From the NCBI GenBank assembly GCA_005799545.1, contig SYGM01000028.1:1-48573 (forward strand): DNA of 48,573 bases, given 5' to 3'. This document shows, one piece after another, positions 23,483 through 33,691 of the stretch. A model generated the notes under the pieces. It worked only from the letters and a program-made list of their open reading frames with translations, was not told where the DNA came from and searched no databases. Each line of letters starts with the position of its first letter. Positions within the stretch are counted from its first letter, which is position 1. Source of the stretch: Planctomycetia bacterium (GTDB lineage: Bacteria; Planctomycetota; UBA1135; GCA-002686595). The position numbers and the translations under genes are program-made.

Positions 23483-26400
23483 TCAGTCGGGGAGCTTACG
23501 GATTTCGCCTGCCATGAGGAACCACAGCTCACAGCGTACCGGCGTCTGTGGCGGCAGTGCTCGGCGCAGGATCGAGCGGTAGGCCTCTAGTTGCGCCGTG
23601 TAATGCGGCAGGCGTTCAGGAATGGACTGCGCGGCATCGGTCTTGAAATCGATCAGCACCCACGCGCCGCTGCCCGGGTCGATCGTGATCAGGTCCACGC
23701 GAGCGGACAGGTGCAGCGCCGTCCGGTCAGGGCCGCTCGCCCTCGCAAAGACATCCAGTTCGGCGGCCACAAGCTGCTCGCGCGCGTTCGCCAGCGCGGA
23801 TAGCCACGGTTCGCGCTGCAGGTTTGCGCACAGCTCCGTGCCGCTTGACCCCAGCGCCTGCAGGCGCGGCTGCAGCAGCGTCATGAGATCCGCCTGCGGA
23901 TCGCGGAACCACTGTTCCAGCGCGGCGTGCACGGCCGTTCCGAAGCTGCGTCCGCCGCCTGTACCGCCGCCTGTTATGCCACCTGTACCGCCGCGGGAGC
24001 CGCCCTCCGCCGACGCTGCGCCGGCGCGCAGGCTCTTGGCTGCGGTAGGACTCGCGGAGAAAGCCAGCGACTCGTGCTGACGCGCAGATGCACGTTGCCG
24101 CGCTCGCGCAGGAGGCCACTGGGAGCTGCCGGTGCTGCGCCGCGTTTCCGGGCGCGCATCGCAGGTTGCAGCCTCCGGGACGAGAATCCGGAACGGGCCG
24201 TGCTGAACGGCTTCGCGTGATCCCAGACTGCCGATCACCATCGCGTCCGCAAGGCAGGGCAACATTCCGGCATGGGCGCGCGCCGTGGCCGGATCGTCCG
24301 TGTAACCATCGGCGGAGAAATTGCCCATCAGGATCAACTCATCCTTGGGGCGTGTCATCGCCACGTAGAAGGTGCGCACATGCTCGGCCTGTTCAATGGC
24401 CTCGCGGAGCTCCCGAGCTTCGGCTTCCAGCAGATCGGGGAGCCCATCGAGCACCAGAGCCGTGCGCCCGCCCGAAAGGCGCGTGCTGCGCACAGGGTCT
24501 TCGTTGCGGTTGCCCGTGCGGTCGGTGTGGAGGCCCACCAGATACACACGCGGGAAGTCGAGACCCTTGGACTGGTGAATCGTCATCAGCTGCACGGCCT
24601 CGCTGGCTTCGCGCAGCGGCTTGGCCTCGCGTTGTTCACGCTCCGAATCCAGGTCGCGCCGGAGATCGCGCAGCAGCGCCGGTCCATCGCCACCCAGCTC
24701 CGTGAGACGCTGCTCCATCCGATCGAAGAACGACTGCAGGTTCGCGAGGCGGTACTCGCCCAGATAGCGCCGCGCTTCGAGCAGCTCGAGGCGGGTGCCT
24801 TCCCGCAGGCGCGTGAAGAATTCCTCGATCGTGCCCTCGCGCAGCAGATGCCGCAGCTCGCCGAGCAGCCGGACGCTTCGGCGCAGCAGCGGCGGCCAGT
24901 CGAGCGCGGATGCCTGCCCTTCCAGCAGCGTTGCCGCTTCCCGTGCGGCGTGGGCGATCGCAGCATCCAGCCGCGCCAGAGTCTGTTCGTCGCAGCCTTG
25001 GAGCTCGGTCATGCGCGCGAGGAACTGCTGGTTCTCAAGTGGAATCCAGGCCGCGTCCGGAACCCCGCAGGCGCTGCTGCGCAGGGCGGCCACCAGCGCC
25101 AGCGTGTCGGTCGGATCGATCGCCGCCCGCAGCCACGCGGCCGCATCGAGAATCTCCCGCCGGCGATAGAAGCTGCGGTCACCGCGCACCTCGTAGGGGA
25201 TGTCGGCCTCGCGCAGAGCCGTCAGCAGTGCCTCCAGCTGTCCGCTGCGGCGCACGAGGATCGCGTGGGCGTCGAACGGATTGCCCTGATTGCGCTGCGT
25301 GAGGATGTCCTGCGCAATCCAGCGCGCTTCGAGGTGGCGCGCCCTGTCCGCGGAAGGCTCGCCGCTGGCATCCCAGGTGCAGATGACGCGCAGATCGGAG
25401 CCTTCGCGGTCCTTGTGAGCGACCAGCGGCTGGAAAGGCGGCTGCACGCCCGGCTCTGCGCGCATGGCGGGGGAGAACACGGATTCGACTGCGGAGAGGA
25501 TCTTGGGCGTGGAGCGGTAGTTGCGCGCCAGCAGGCCCAGCTCTCCGCCCAGAGCCGTGACCTTGTGCTTGAAGTCCTCGTAGGCCTGCAGATCGGCGCT
25601 GCGCCAGGCGTAGATCGACTGCTTGGGGTCGCCGACGATGAACAGCCCCGGCCGGCGACGCGCCTTGGGGTCCAGCGCGAGGCGCTCGACGAGCTCGCAT
25701 TGCACAGGATCGGTGTCCTGAAACTCGTCCACGAACAACTGCTCGATTCCGCCCGAAAAAGACTGGCACAGGTGCGGGTTGCGCACGATGGCGAGCGCGC
25801 CCTGAAGCAGGTCCTGAAACGTGACGACGCCCTCCCGGTGCAGTTCGTGTCGCAGCTCCAGCAACAGCCGGTGCAGCAGCTGACGCACGCGCTCGTAGCC
25901 GGCAGCTTCAATGTCGAGCAGGAGCTCCAGCCTAGGCTGCAGGGTCTGCATCAGACGCTGCACGGCTCCCTGATCTGCAATCACCTTCTGCTCGGATTTC
26001 GTGAATGTTCCCTTGGAGAGTGCGTGCAGTTTCTTGAGCGTGCTCTCGTCAAGTACTGCCTTCCAGGCCTGCAACGCCTCGGAAAGTGCTTCGAATTCGG
26101 CGGGCGGCGAGTCCAGCAGCTGACTCAGCGCATCGGTCGCATGGCGCAACGTGATCGGCACCTGCGTCGTGCTCGAGCCTCTGGCGTTTGCAAAAGGTTT
26201 CAGCGCCTGCGTCGCCCGTTCCAGGCAGGGCAGAAGATCCCGGAGGTACGCACGCAGCGTCGTAGGCGTGAAGCGCGGCTCGGCGAGCTCCTCCGCCGGC
26301 ACGGACTGCTGGACAAGAATCTCCAGGCAGTCGACCAGACTCTGCGGAGAGCCGTCCGCGCGCAGATATTCCAGCCACAGCGCATCGACCGGCCCGTCGA

Positions 26401-26980
26401 AGGCCCGGCGGAACTCGGCATCGACAACGCGGCGAATGCACTCGCGCAAGCCGTGTCCATCTCCGTCGATGCGGTAGCCGAAGGGAAAGCCCGCCGCCTC
26501 GGGATCGAGTCGCACAAGCCGCTGCGCGAAGGAGTGCAGCGTCATGCCCACCGGCTCCGTCAGCGCATCGAGCAGCGCCTGAGCCCGCTGTGCGCGACGG
26601 CCATCCGTATCCGGCAGCTCGGCTTCGTCGAGTCCGCGCGGCAGGGTGCCTTGAGCAATCCCTGCAAGTGCATCGCACAGGCGCGTCTGCATCTCCGCGG
26701 CGGCCTTCTCGGTGAATGTCAGCGCCAGCAGGCCACGCAGCACCGTCTTCGGGATCGAATCGGCACCGGCGCTCGCCGTTCCGCTCGCCGCAGCATGGGC
26801 GACAGCGCGCTCCCACCCGATGCCCAGGCACCAGACGCACAGGCGCGCGACCAGCAGCGCGGTCTTGCCTGTGCCTGCGCCGGCTTCGATCCAGACCGGC
26901 GCATCAAAGCAGCGCTTGGCAAGACGGCGTGCGGACTCGTCGGCCTGCAGCGCGGAGTGGTGAGTGTCCGCACCGCTCAT
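23483..26980 (-). CDS. addA: AddA-like helicase/nuclease subunit (UvrD/RecB family)
   Basis: A 1165-residue UvrD-like superfamily 1A helicase with a C-terminal RecB-type nuclease, the AddA subunit of the double-strand-break resection enzyme. Walker A 'AGAGTGKT' is at 33-40. Walker B is 'LFVDEFQDTD', followed by 'GDPKQSIYAWR' and 'LARNYRST'. Later helicase motifs 'LMTIHQSKGLDFPRVY' and 'FYVAMTRPKDELIL' are intact. The nuclease end has 'RVDLITIDPGSGAWVLIDFKT' (Asp and Lys of PD-(D/E)XK, given across two strands) and a following Gln/Tyr motif. A Gly-rich repeat linker sits just before the nuclease. The ATG overlaps the addB stop by 4 bases. Expected role: RecA-dependent repair. Confidence 0.93.
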   Translation of the reverse strand: MSGADTHHSALQADESARRLAKRCFDAPVWIEAGAGTGKTALLVARLCVWCLGIGWERAVAHAAASGTASAGADSIPKTVLRGLLALTFTEKAAAEMQTRLCDALAGIAQGTLPRGLDEAELPDTDGRRAQRAQALLDALTEPVGMTLHSFAQRLVRLDPEAAGFPFGYRIDGDGHGLRECIRRVVDAEFRRAFDGPVDALWLEYLRADGSPQSLVDCLEILVQQSVPAEELAEPRFTPTTLRAYLRDLLPCLERATQALKPFANARGSSTTQVPITLRHATDALSQLLDSPPAEFEALSEALQAWKAVLDESTLKKLHALSKGTFTKSEQKVIADQGAVQRLMQTLQPRLELLLDIEAAGYERVRQLLHRLLLELRHELHREGVVTFQDLLQGALAIVRNPHLCQSFSGGIEQLFVDEFQDTDPVQCELVERLALDPKARRRPGLFIVGDPKQSIYAWRSADLQAYEDFKHKVTALGGELGLLARNYRSTPKILSAVESVFSPAMRAEPGVQPPFQPLVAHKDREGSDLRVICTWDASGEPSADRARHLEARWIAQDILTQRNQGNPFDAHAILVRRSGQLEALLTALREADIPYEVRGDRSFYRRREILDAAAWLRAAIDPTDTLALVAALRSSACGVPDAAWIPLENQQFLARMTELQGCDEQTLARLDAAIAHAAREAATLLEGQASALDWPPLLRRSVRLLGELRHLLREGTIEEFFTRLREGTRLELLEARRYLGEYRLANLQSFFDRMEQRLTELGGDGPALLRDLRRDLDSEREQREAKPLREASEAVQLMTIHQSKGLDFPRVYLVGLHTDRTGNRNEDPVRSTRLSGGRTALVLDGLPDLLEAEARELREAIEQAEHVRTFYVAMTRPKDELILMGNFSADGYTDDPATARAHAGMLPCLADAMVIGSLGSREAVQHGPFRILVPEAATCDARPETRRSTGSSQWPPARARQRASARQHESLAFSASPTAAKSLRAGAASAEGGSRGGTGGITGGGTGGGRSFGTAVHAALEQWFRDPQADLMTLLQPRLQALGSSGTELCANLQREPWLSALANAREQLVAAELDVFARASGPDRTALHLSARVDLITIDPGSGAWVLIDFKTDAAQSIPERLPHYTAQLEAYRSILRRALPPQTPVRCELWFLMAGEIRKLPD
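23952..23999. repeat. Four imperfect 12-base units in addA linker
   Basis: Four tandem 12-base units of the CCGCCGCCTGTA type encode a Gly/Thr-rich spacer (TGGG-like units) between the helicase and nuclease parts of AddA. The third unit has diverged most. It reads as a local in-frame expansion of a flexible linker. Confidence 0.6.
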
Positions 26981-29900
26981 GCGCTCCCTCCTTCGCCGCT
27001 ACCGGAGCCGGTGTCCGCTCCGTCTTTCAGTCGGAGTGCCGCCCGCGCCGCGCGCTCGTCGGGCGGCGCATCCTCCGGCAGGGGATTCGGATCGGCGAGC
27101 CACGCCTGCATGCGCAGCTTCGCGCCGGAATCGCCGCGCAGGCAGGCCAGCCTGACCTCGCAGTATTGGCAAGCCGTCGGCTCCGCCTCCTTGTCAGCCT
27201 GCGCAAGCCGAGGCACGAAGCCTCCCTCGACCCACACGGCATCCAGGCGCTCGAGCGTGGCTTCCAGAGCCTCGCGAATGGCCGCATCCGGCGTGTACTC
27301 GAACACGCGAGCGTGTTCGGGCGCAGCGGGCGCCAGATAGTGGTAGCGCCCGCGGGCATCCTTCGCGGCAGCGTACACCGCGGCCTGCAGATGCGTGCCG
27401 GCGCGCAGCGCCTTGAGTTGCTTCTCCGCGTGGTCGTTCTTGGTGTTCGTCAGCGGCTTGCCCGTCTTGAAGTCGATCCACAGCTCGCCTTGCTCGTCGC
27501 GCTCGACACGGTCGGCCCGGAAGCTGACCCGACGCGCACGGCCGGGAATGGCGAGCTCGCCCTTGAGCTCGCTGCCGACGATCTCGCGTGTGCAGGTGCG
27601 GTAGTGGTCCCCGGCAGCCTCCAGATAGGGTTGCATCTTCTCCACGAGCCAATGCCTCAGACCCAGCGGCGCGAGCTGTTCCTCGCGAATGACATGCAGC
27701 GCCGCCTCCTCTGCCTCGCGCTGAACTTCCTGCCGGGAGGGCCAGGTCGCACGCGCGCCGGGCCGCGCGAGCTTCTCCAGCACGCGGTGCACGGCGATGC
27801 CGACGATCTGCGGCGAAAGCTCCGGAACGAAGGCCAGCGGGTCTTCGATCCGTCCGAGTCTCATCCCGCGGCGCAGGAAGGCCTGCCAGGGGCAACCGGA
27901 GGTGTTCTCCAAAGCACTGACGGAGATGGATCGATCCGGCGGCAAGGCCTTGCCCACGCGACCAAGGAAGGCACCCGGCGCCGGACGCCGGTTGTGTGCC
28001 GGCTCCAGCTCATGCAGCACGGCGGCGTGAGCGCGAGCGAGCTGCGGCTCGCAGACGTCGGCGAGGATTTCGGCGTGCGGGCGCGCTCGCTCGCACAGCG
28101 CCATGGCCAGCGCACGCTCTTCCGGCAACGCGTCTGCGCGCCCCGGCCAGTTCTGCGGCAGCTCGCACGGCGGCGGCGCTTCCCTTTGCCCGGCACGCAG
28201 CCAGGCTTCGACGAAGGGCGAGGGCCGCAGCTCGGATCCGGCATCATCCCCCAGACTCCAGGACATCGTCACGCGCGGAGCGGCGCGCAGCAGGCTCTCG
28301 AAGTAATAGCGATCCTCGGCCGCGATCCCGCTCTTCAGCGGCAAGGTCTCCAGCAAGGGCAGCAGTGCGCGGCGTGCCGAATCGCTCAGCAGCAGGTCCT
28401 CGGCGACGCGCGAGGGGAAGCTCATGGCCTGCAGGCCGATCACGAAGAGCTCGTCAAAGGTGTGCCCACGTGCCTCCATGACATTGAGCAAGGCGACGCC
28501 GCCTCCTTCGCCCGCCAGCGGTGTCCGGCAGCGCTCGACCCATTGCGCCGACAGCCATTCGAGCAGTTCCGTACCACGCCAGCGCCACTGCGGAGGCGAG
28601 TCTTCGATGCACTCCTCCACGAGCTCTTCCAGTGCCTGCGAGTCGACATGGAAGTGCGTCACGAGCCAGTCGCGGCAGGCCGGGGCCAGCGTGCCCGCGG
28701 GTTCTTCGCGCGCGCACAGTGCCTCCCACTGCGCGAGCTGCTCTCGAACGACCCGCTGCAGGGTTTCGATCTCCGCGCGAGCCACGGTCGTCTTGCGCTG
28801 AGCGCCGGACTCGTCGTCGAGCACGGCGGGTACCGGCAGCGTCACGCCGCGCAGACCCTCCATGCGCGGTTCGAGGTCCAGCGTTGCCAGCTGTTCCAGA
28901 GTATTCGCGCCCAGCAGATGGCAGGCTGCCACGGCGAGGCTCGCACGCCGCGTCGCCTCATCGCCGAAGATCCGCGGTTGCGCCATGCGCCAACGCTCCA
29001 GACCAAGCGCACCGCAGTGGCTGGTCACATCCCGCAGAGCGCGTGCCGCGCGATCCCTGCCATCGGGGGAACCGGGCACTCCCAGCCCGGAACAGGGGAT
29101 GCCCAGAGCGCGCAACTGCCGTCGCAGGCGCGGTGCGCAGGTTTCCAGATCGCGCGCGACGATGGCGATGCGCTCCGGCGCAGTCCCCTGTGCCAGCGCG
29201 CTTTCCACCGCGCCGGCCACCGCGCGCAGTTCGGCGCCGATAGAGCGGCCGCGCAGCAACGACACGTCGGCGATCGGATCGCGCCTCAGGGAAAGGTCCG
29301 CAGCGTTCATCGCCGGCGAGAGGGAGCTCAGCCAATGCGCTCCAAACTCACACGGCTCCAGCGTGCTTGCCAGGCCATCCTGAAACAGTGTCGTGACCGG
29401 CAGCTCCAGCAGCGCGTGCAGCAAGTCCGTGGCACTGCCGGTGGCGTCGGCGAAGCCATGAATGTGAATCCAGCGCGCATGGAGAGGAACGTCCGGCCGA
29501 TCCCGACGAATGGCCGCCGCGGCGCGCTGAAATTCCTCACCGGGCAGACAGATGCCGGATTTCTCAGCCAGACGCTGCACCTCGCCGGCGACGCGCAGCA
29601 CGAGCGCGGCGTGGGCGCGCTCGCTGTCTCTCAGCGTGACCGCATCCAGAGCCTCCAGGCAAGCCTCCATCTGCGTGTGGGTCCATTGAGAATGCAGCAG
29701 ATCGCGCACGCTGCCTCCGAGGGCATGCCGCAGCGCGTCATCTGCTCCGGGCGGAGGTTCGAAAGCGATCAGGGCACGAGCAATCAGCGCCGCATAGGCC
29801 CCGGAACCCTGTGTCTGCGCGCGTGGCAGAACCTGACGCGGCAACTGCGGCAAAGACAGGAAGCGCACGCCCAGCAATACGCCGCCGCACTCCTGTACGG

Positions 29901-30069
29901 CGCGTGCCTGCAGATGTTGTCGCAGGCTGCGCGAGGGGACGATCACGAGCCCTGGCCGACGCAGGATCCGCGGATCCTGACGCAGGGCCGCCTGATCGGC
30001 TCGAATGCGCTCCAGCCAGCGCTGTTCCAGACCGAGCGCTCCGGCGCCCCAGACGATCTCTGCTCCCAT
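26977..30069 (-). CDS. addB: AddB-like nuclease subunit with Fe-S cluster
   Basis: A 1030-residue partner of AddA. The N-terminal helicase-like region is inactive-looking, as usual for AddB/RecC-type subunits. The C-terminal PD-(D/E)XK nuclease has 'FRADRVERDEQGELWIDFKT' (residues split over the Asp and Glu/Lys strands). Cysteines for a 4Fe-4S cluster lie before the nuclease ('NTSGCPW') and at the end ('CQYCEVRLAC'), the pattern known for AddB and Cas4. GTG 30117 would lengthen the protein, but ATG 30069 begins 'MGAEIVWGAGALG', the usual AddB opening, so it is preferred. It is the first gene of the leftward operon addB-addA-thioesterase-GH20 and diverges from a lipoprotein gene. Confidence 0.88.
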   Translation of the reverse strand: MGAEIVWGAGALGLEQRWLERIRADQAALRQDPRILRRPGLVIVPSRSLRQHLQARAVQECGGVLLGVRFLSLPQLPRQVLPRAQTQGSGAYAALIARALIAFEPPPGADDALRHALGGSVRDLLHSQWTHTQMEACLEALDAVTLRDSERAHAALVLRVAGEVQRLAEKSGICLPGEEFQRAAAAIRRDRPDVPLHARWIHIHGFADATGSATDLLHALLELPVTTLFQDGLASTLEPCEFGAHWLSSLSPAMNAADLSLRRDPIADVSLLRGRSIGAELRAVAGAVESALAQGTAPERIAIVARDLETCAPRLRRQLRALGIPCSGLGVPGSPDGRDRAARALRDVTSHCGALGLERWRMAQPRIFGDEATRRASLAVAACHLLGANTLEQLATLDLEPRMEGLRGVTLPVPAVLDDESGAQRKTTVARAEIETLQRVVREQLAQWEALCAREEPAGTLAPACRDWLVTHFHVDSQALEELVEECIEDSPPQWRWRGTELLEWLSAQWVERCRTPLAGEGGGVALLNVMEARGHTFDELFVIGLQAMSFPSRVAEDLLLSDSARRALLPLLETLPLKSGIAAEDRYYFESLLRAAPRVTMSWSLGDDAGSELRPSPFVEAWLRAGQREAPPPCELPQNWPGRADALPEERALAMALCERARPHAEILADVCEPQLARAHAAVLHELEPAHNRRPAPGAFLGRVGKALPPDRSISVSALENTSGCPWQAFLRRGMRLGRIEDPLAFVPELSPQIVGIAVHRVLEKLARPGARATWPSRQEVQREAEEAALHVIREEQLAPLGLRHWLVEKMQPYLEAAGDHYRTCTREIVGSELKGELAIPGRARRVSFRADRVERDEQGELWIDFKTGKPLTNTKNDHAEKQLKALRAGTHLQAAVYAAAKDARGRYHYLAPAAPEHARVFEYTPDAAIREALEATLERLDAVWVEGGFVPRLAQADKEAEPTACQYCEVRLACLRGDSGAKLRMQAWLADPNPLPEDAPPDERAARAALRLKDGADTGSGSGEGGSA

Positions 30070-30143
30070 GGGAATAGTCGAGCAAACGCCGGCGCGGCGG
30101 ACAATGGTTCCGGACACTGCCCGCCGCTACACTCATCGGCCGC

Positions 30144-30726
30144 ATGAGCGCTCTGATCCGAACCCTCGCCTGTGTTGGTCTGCTTGGCCTGTCCGCCTGC
30201 GATGAGTCCGATGCCGTCGCGGTGCGCCTGCGCGTGGCGCCGGACTTCTCCGGATCGCTGACCGTGTCCTCGCTGAGCCCCAAGGAGGCACAGGCACCCG
30301 TCGCGCTGAGCAACAGCGGCGTGTCCTGGAAGAGTCAGGTCGAACTGCGCGCCGCCGCGGGCGATTTTGCGCGCCTGTCGGAGCTCAAGCTCTCGGATGT
30401 CGAGCTCAGCGGCGGTGAGGGTGCCGACGGGCTGTGCTTCCTGCGCCTGCGTCTGCCGCGCGGCGAGAACGTGCAATGGGCCCGCGAGCTGGTTCCGCTC
30501 GACGGCGGTCAGCGGCGTGATGCGGCCCGCGCGCTCGATCCCAAGGGCAAGGCCGATGGCGTGGGTGAGTCGATCAAGTTCGAGATCACGCTCCCGGCCA
30601 AGGTGCTCGGCAACGGTCTCTCCGGTCGCACGCGCGGCGTCAAGCTCGACAGCGACAACGAAATCGCGACATTGGTCGTGCCGGTCACCACAGCCACATC
30701 CGCGGGCGAGCCGCTGGTCTGGCACC

Positions 30727-30743
<17 letters not shown>
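30144..30743 (+). CDS. Predicted lipoprotein of unknown function
   Basis: A 199-residue protein with a lipoprotein signal peptide (lipobox 'LSAC', Cys19) and a beta-rich body that has no motif I recognise. The pattern of alternating short strands ('AVRLRVAPDFSGSLTVSSL', 'GLCFLRLRLPRGENVQW') suggests a small beta-sandwich anchored to a membrane. It is alone on the + strand between addB (divergent) and the photolyase (convergent, 17-base overlap at the 3' ends). TACACT at 30128-30133 could be its -10 box, but the -35 side is poor. Confidence 0.75.
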
Positions 30744-32256
<1,513 letters not shown>

Positions 32257-32257
32257 G

Positions 32258-33034
32258 TCAGCGATAGGGGTTGGGGGCTGTGCTCAGCCGCTCGAGCAGG
32301 CCAGGCGCCAGACTCGCGGCGCACAACAGCCCCACCAGCAAGGTGCGCGGCCAGAATGACTGCCAGCCCAGCGCGAGCAGGCCTCCGAGCAGGCACAGCG
32401 CACTGGTGCGGGAGAGATCGGCGTACAGCCAGCCGCACAGCACCAGCGCGATCAGCAGCGCCGCCAGGCCTGCGCGCAGCGGGCGGGTGAGCTCATGCTG
32501 CGGACGTCGGAACTGTCCCAGCGCGACCAGCCCCAGCGCCCCCGCGAAACCCGCGGCATAGAGCGCCAGCGTGACGCTGTGGGCGAGTATTAGGCTCGCG
32601 GAAGCGGTGGCGAGCAATAACACCCAGGCGGGAGCGCAGCGTGCGGCCGACTGGGTGCGCGTTGCGCCCAGCAGCACCAGCACCGTCAGCAGCGCCGCGA
32701 TGGCCCTTTCCCACACGGGCCATTGCGAGGGTTCCAGTCGCAAGGAGAGTACGACCACGGCAGCCGGACCCGGCAGCGCCGCGAGGTACACGGGCTTGCT
32801 CGCGATGCCCAGCAGCGCACCCAGTGCTGCCAGCATCCACAGCCAGTCGCGGCTGGAATGGGGCGTCGCGGTCAACGGGGCGAGCTCGGCGAAATGAGCC
32901 CATTGCGCGCAAGCAGCCGCGAGTGCACAGGCCAGCGCTTGCAGCCAGCTGTTGACGCGCAGCAACAAAACGCTGCAGACGACGAGAATCGCCGGCAGCG
33001 CAAAGCCCCACAGCAGTGTTTCTGCGGGCAGCAC
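32258..33034 (-). CDS. Multi-pass membrane protein of unknown function
   Basis: A 258-residue, very hydrophobic protein with about 8 predicted membrane segments spread over its whole length ('ALPAILVVCSVLLL', 'LWMLAALGALLGIA', 'GLAALLIALVLCGWLYA' and others), and short polar loops. I do not recognise the family; it has no transporter or enzyme motif. It lies between yceI (4-base gap upstream) and the photolyase (1-base gap downstream) in one leftward transcription unit. A role tied to these neighbours is possible but cannot be read from the sequence. Confidence 0.75.
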   Translation of the reverse strand: MLPAETLLWGFALPAILVVCSVLLLRVNSWLQALACALAAACAQWAHFAELAPLTATPHSSRDWLWMLAALGALLGIASKPVYLAALPGPAAVVVLSLRLEPSQWPVWERAIAALLTVLVLLGATRTQSAARCAPAWVLLLATASASLILAHSVTLALYAAGFAGALGLVALGQFRRPQHELTRPLRAGLAALLIALVLCGWLYADLSRTSALCLLGGLLALGWQSFWPRTLLVGLLCAASLAPGLLERLSTAPNPYR

Positions 33035-33038
33035 GGGT

Positions 33039-33629
33039 TCAGCGGGTCAGTTCCAGCGAGAGCGTGATCTCCACCTCGTCGCCGATGCCCTCGAGCATCG
33101 TCTTCATGCCGAAGTCGCTGCGCTTGAGCGTCGTCGTGGCGTGGAAGCCCACTCGTTCGCCGAAGCGCTCGGTCTTGGAATTGCCGGTCGTCTCGACCAG
33201 CAGCGTGATCGGCTTCTTGACGCCGTGCATTTCAAAATCACCGCTGACGGCGAGCTTGTCGCCGCGAGCTTCCACCTTGTTGCTGGTGAAGGTCAGCTTG
33301 GGGAATTCGCGTGCCGAGAAGAAGTCCGGGCTGGTGAGGTGGCCATCGCGATCCTTGTTGGCCGTGTCGATGCTGGAGACATCGATCTCGCAGCGCACCG
33401 ACGACTTGGCGAGCTCGGCCGCATCGTGCACGACCTCGCCGCTGAAGCTGTTGAAGCGGCCGTAGGCCCAGGAGGTGTTGAGGTGCTTGACCTTGAAGAG
33501 CACCGTCGAGTGGACGGTGTCGATCTTCCAGGCACCCGCAGGAGTGACCGCCAGCGCCTCGCCGCGGTTGGAGAGCAGGAGCAGGGGGGCGCAGGCCAGG
33601 GTGAGAACGAACAGAGTGGTACGGAGCAT
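33039..33629 (-). CDS. YceI-family periplasmic protein
   Basis: A 196-residue exported lipocalin-like protein. A signal peptide (about 1-27) is followed by 'WKIDTVHSTVLFKVKHL', the family opening, then 'GRFNSFSGEV', 'IDVSSIDTANKDRDGHL' and 'GDFEMHGVKKPITL'. This is the full YceI pattern. The family binds long isoprenoid or fatty-acid-like ligands in the periplasm. ATG 33629 starts the signal peptide; the longer open frame upstream has no homology. First gene of a three-gene leftward set with the membrane protein and the photolyase. Confidence 0.93.
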   Translation of the reverse strand: MLRTTLFVLTLACAPLLLLSNRGEALAVTPAGAWKIDTVHSTVLFKVKHLNTSWAYGRFNSFSGEVVHDAAELAKSSVRCEIDVSSIDTANKDRDGHLTSPDFFSAREFPKLTFTSNKVEARGDKLAVSGDFEMHGVKKPITLLVETTGNSKTERFGERVGFHATTTLKRSDFGMKTMLEGIGDEVEITLSLELTR

Positions 33630-33691
33630 CGCGGGTCGTAGGTTGAGCAGGTTCGGGAGCCTGTTCGACGCCCCCGCACCTGCGGATGCGC

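Noticed and set aside
24272-30147. Very long open frames on the plus strand opposite addA and addB (over 1000 codons each)
   Set aside because: They are mirror frames of GC-rich coding sequence. Their translations are Gln/Arg/Ala-rich without any domain, while the minus-strand frames have complete helicase and nuclease motifs.
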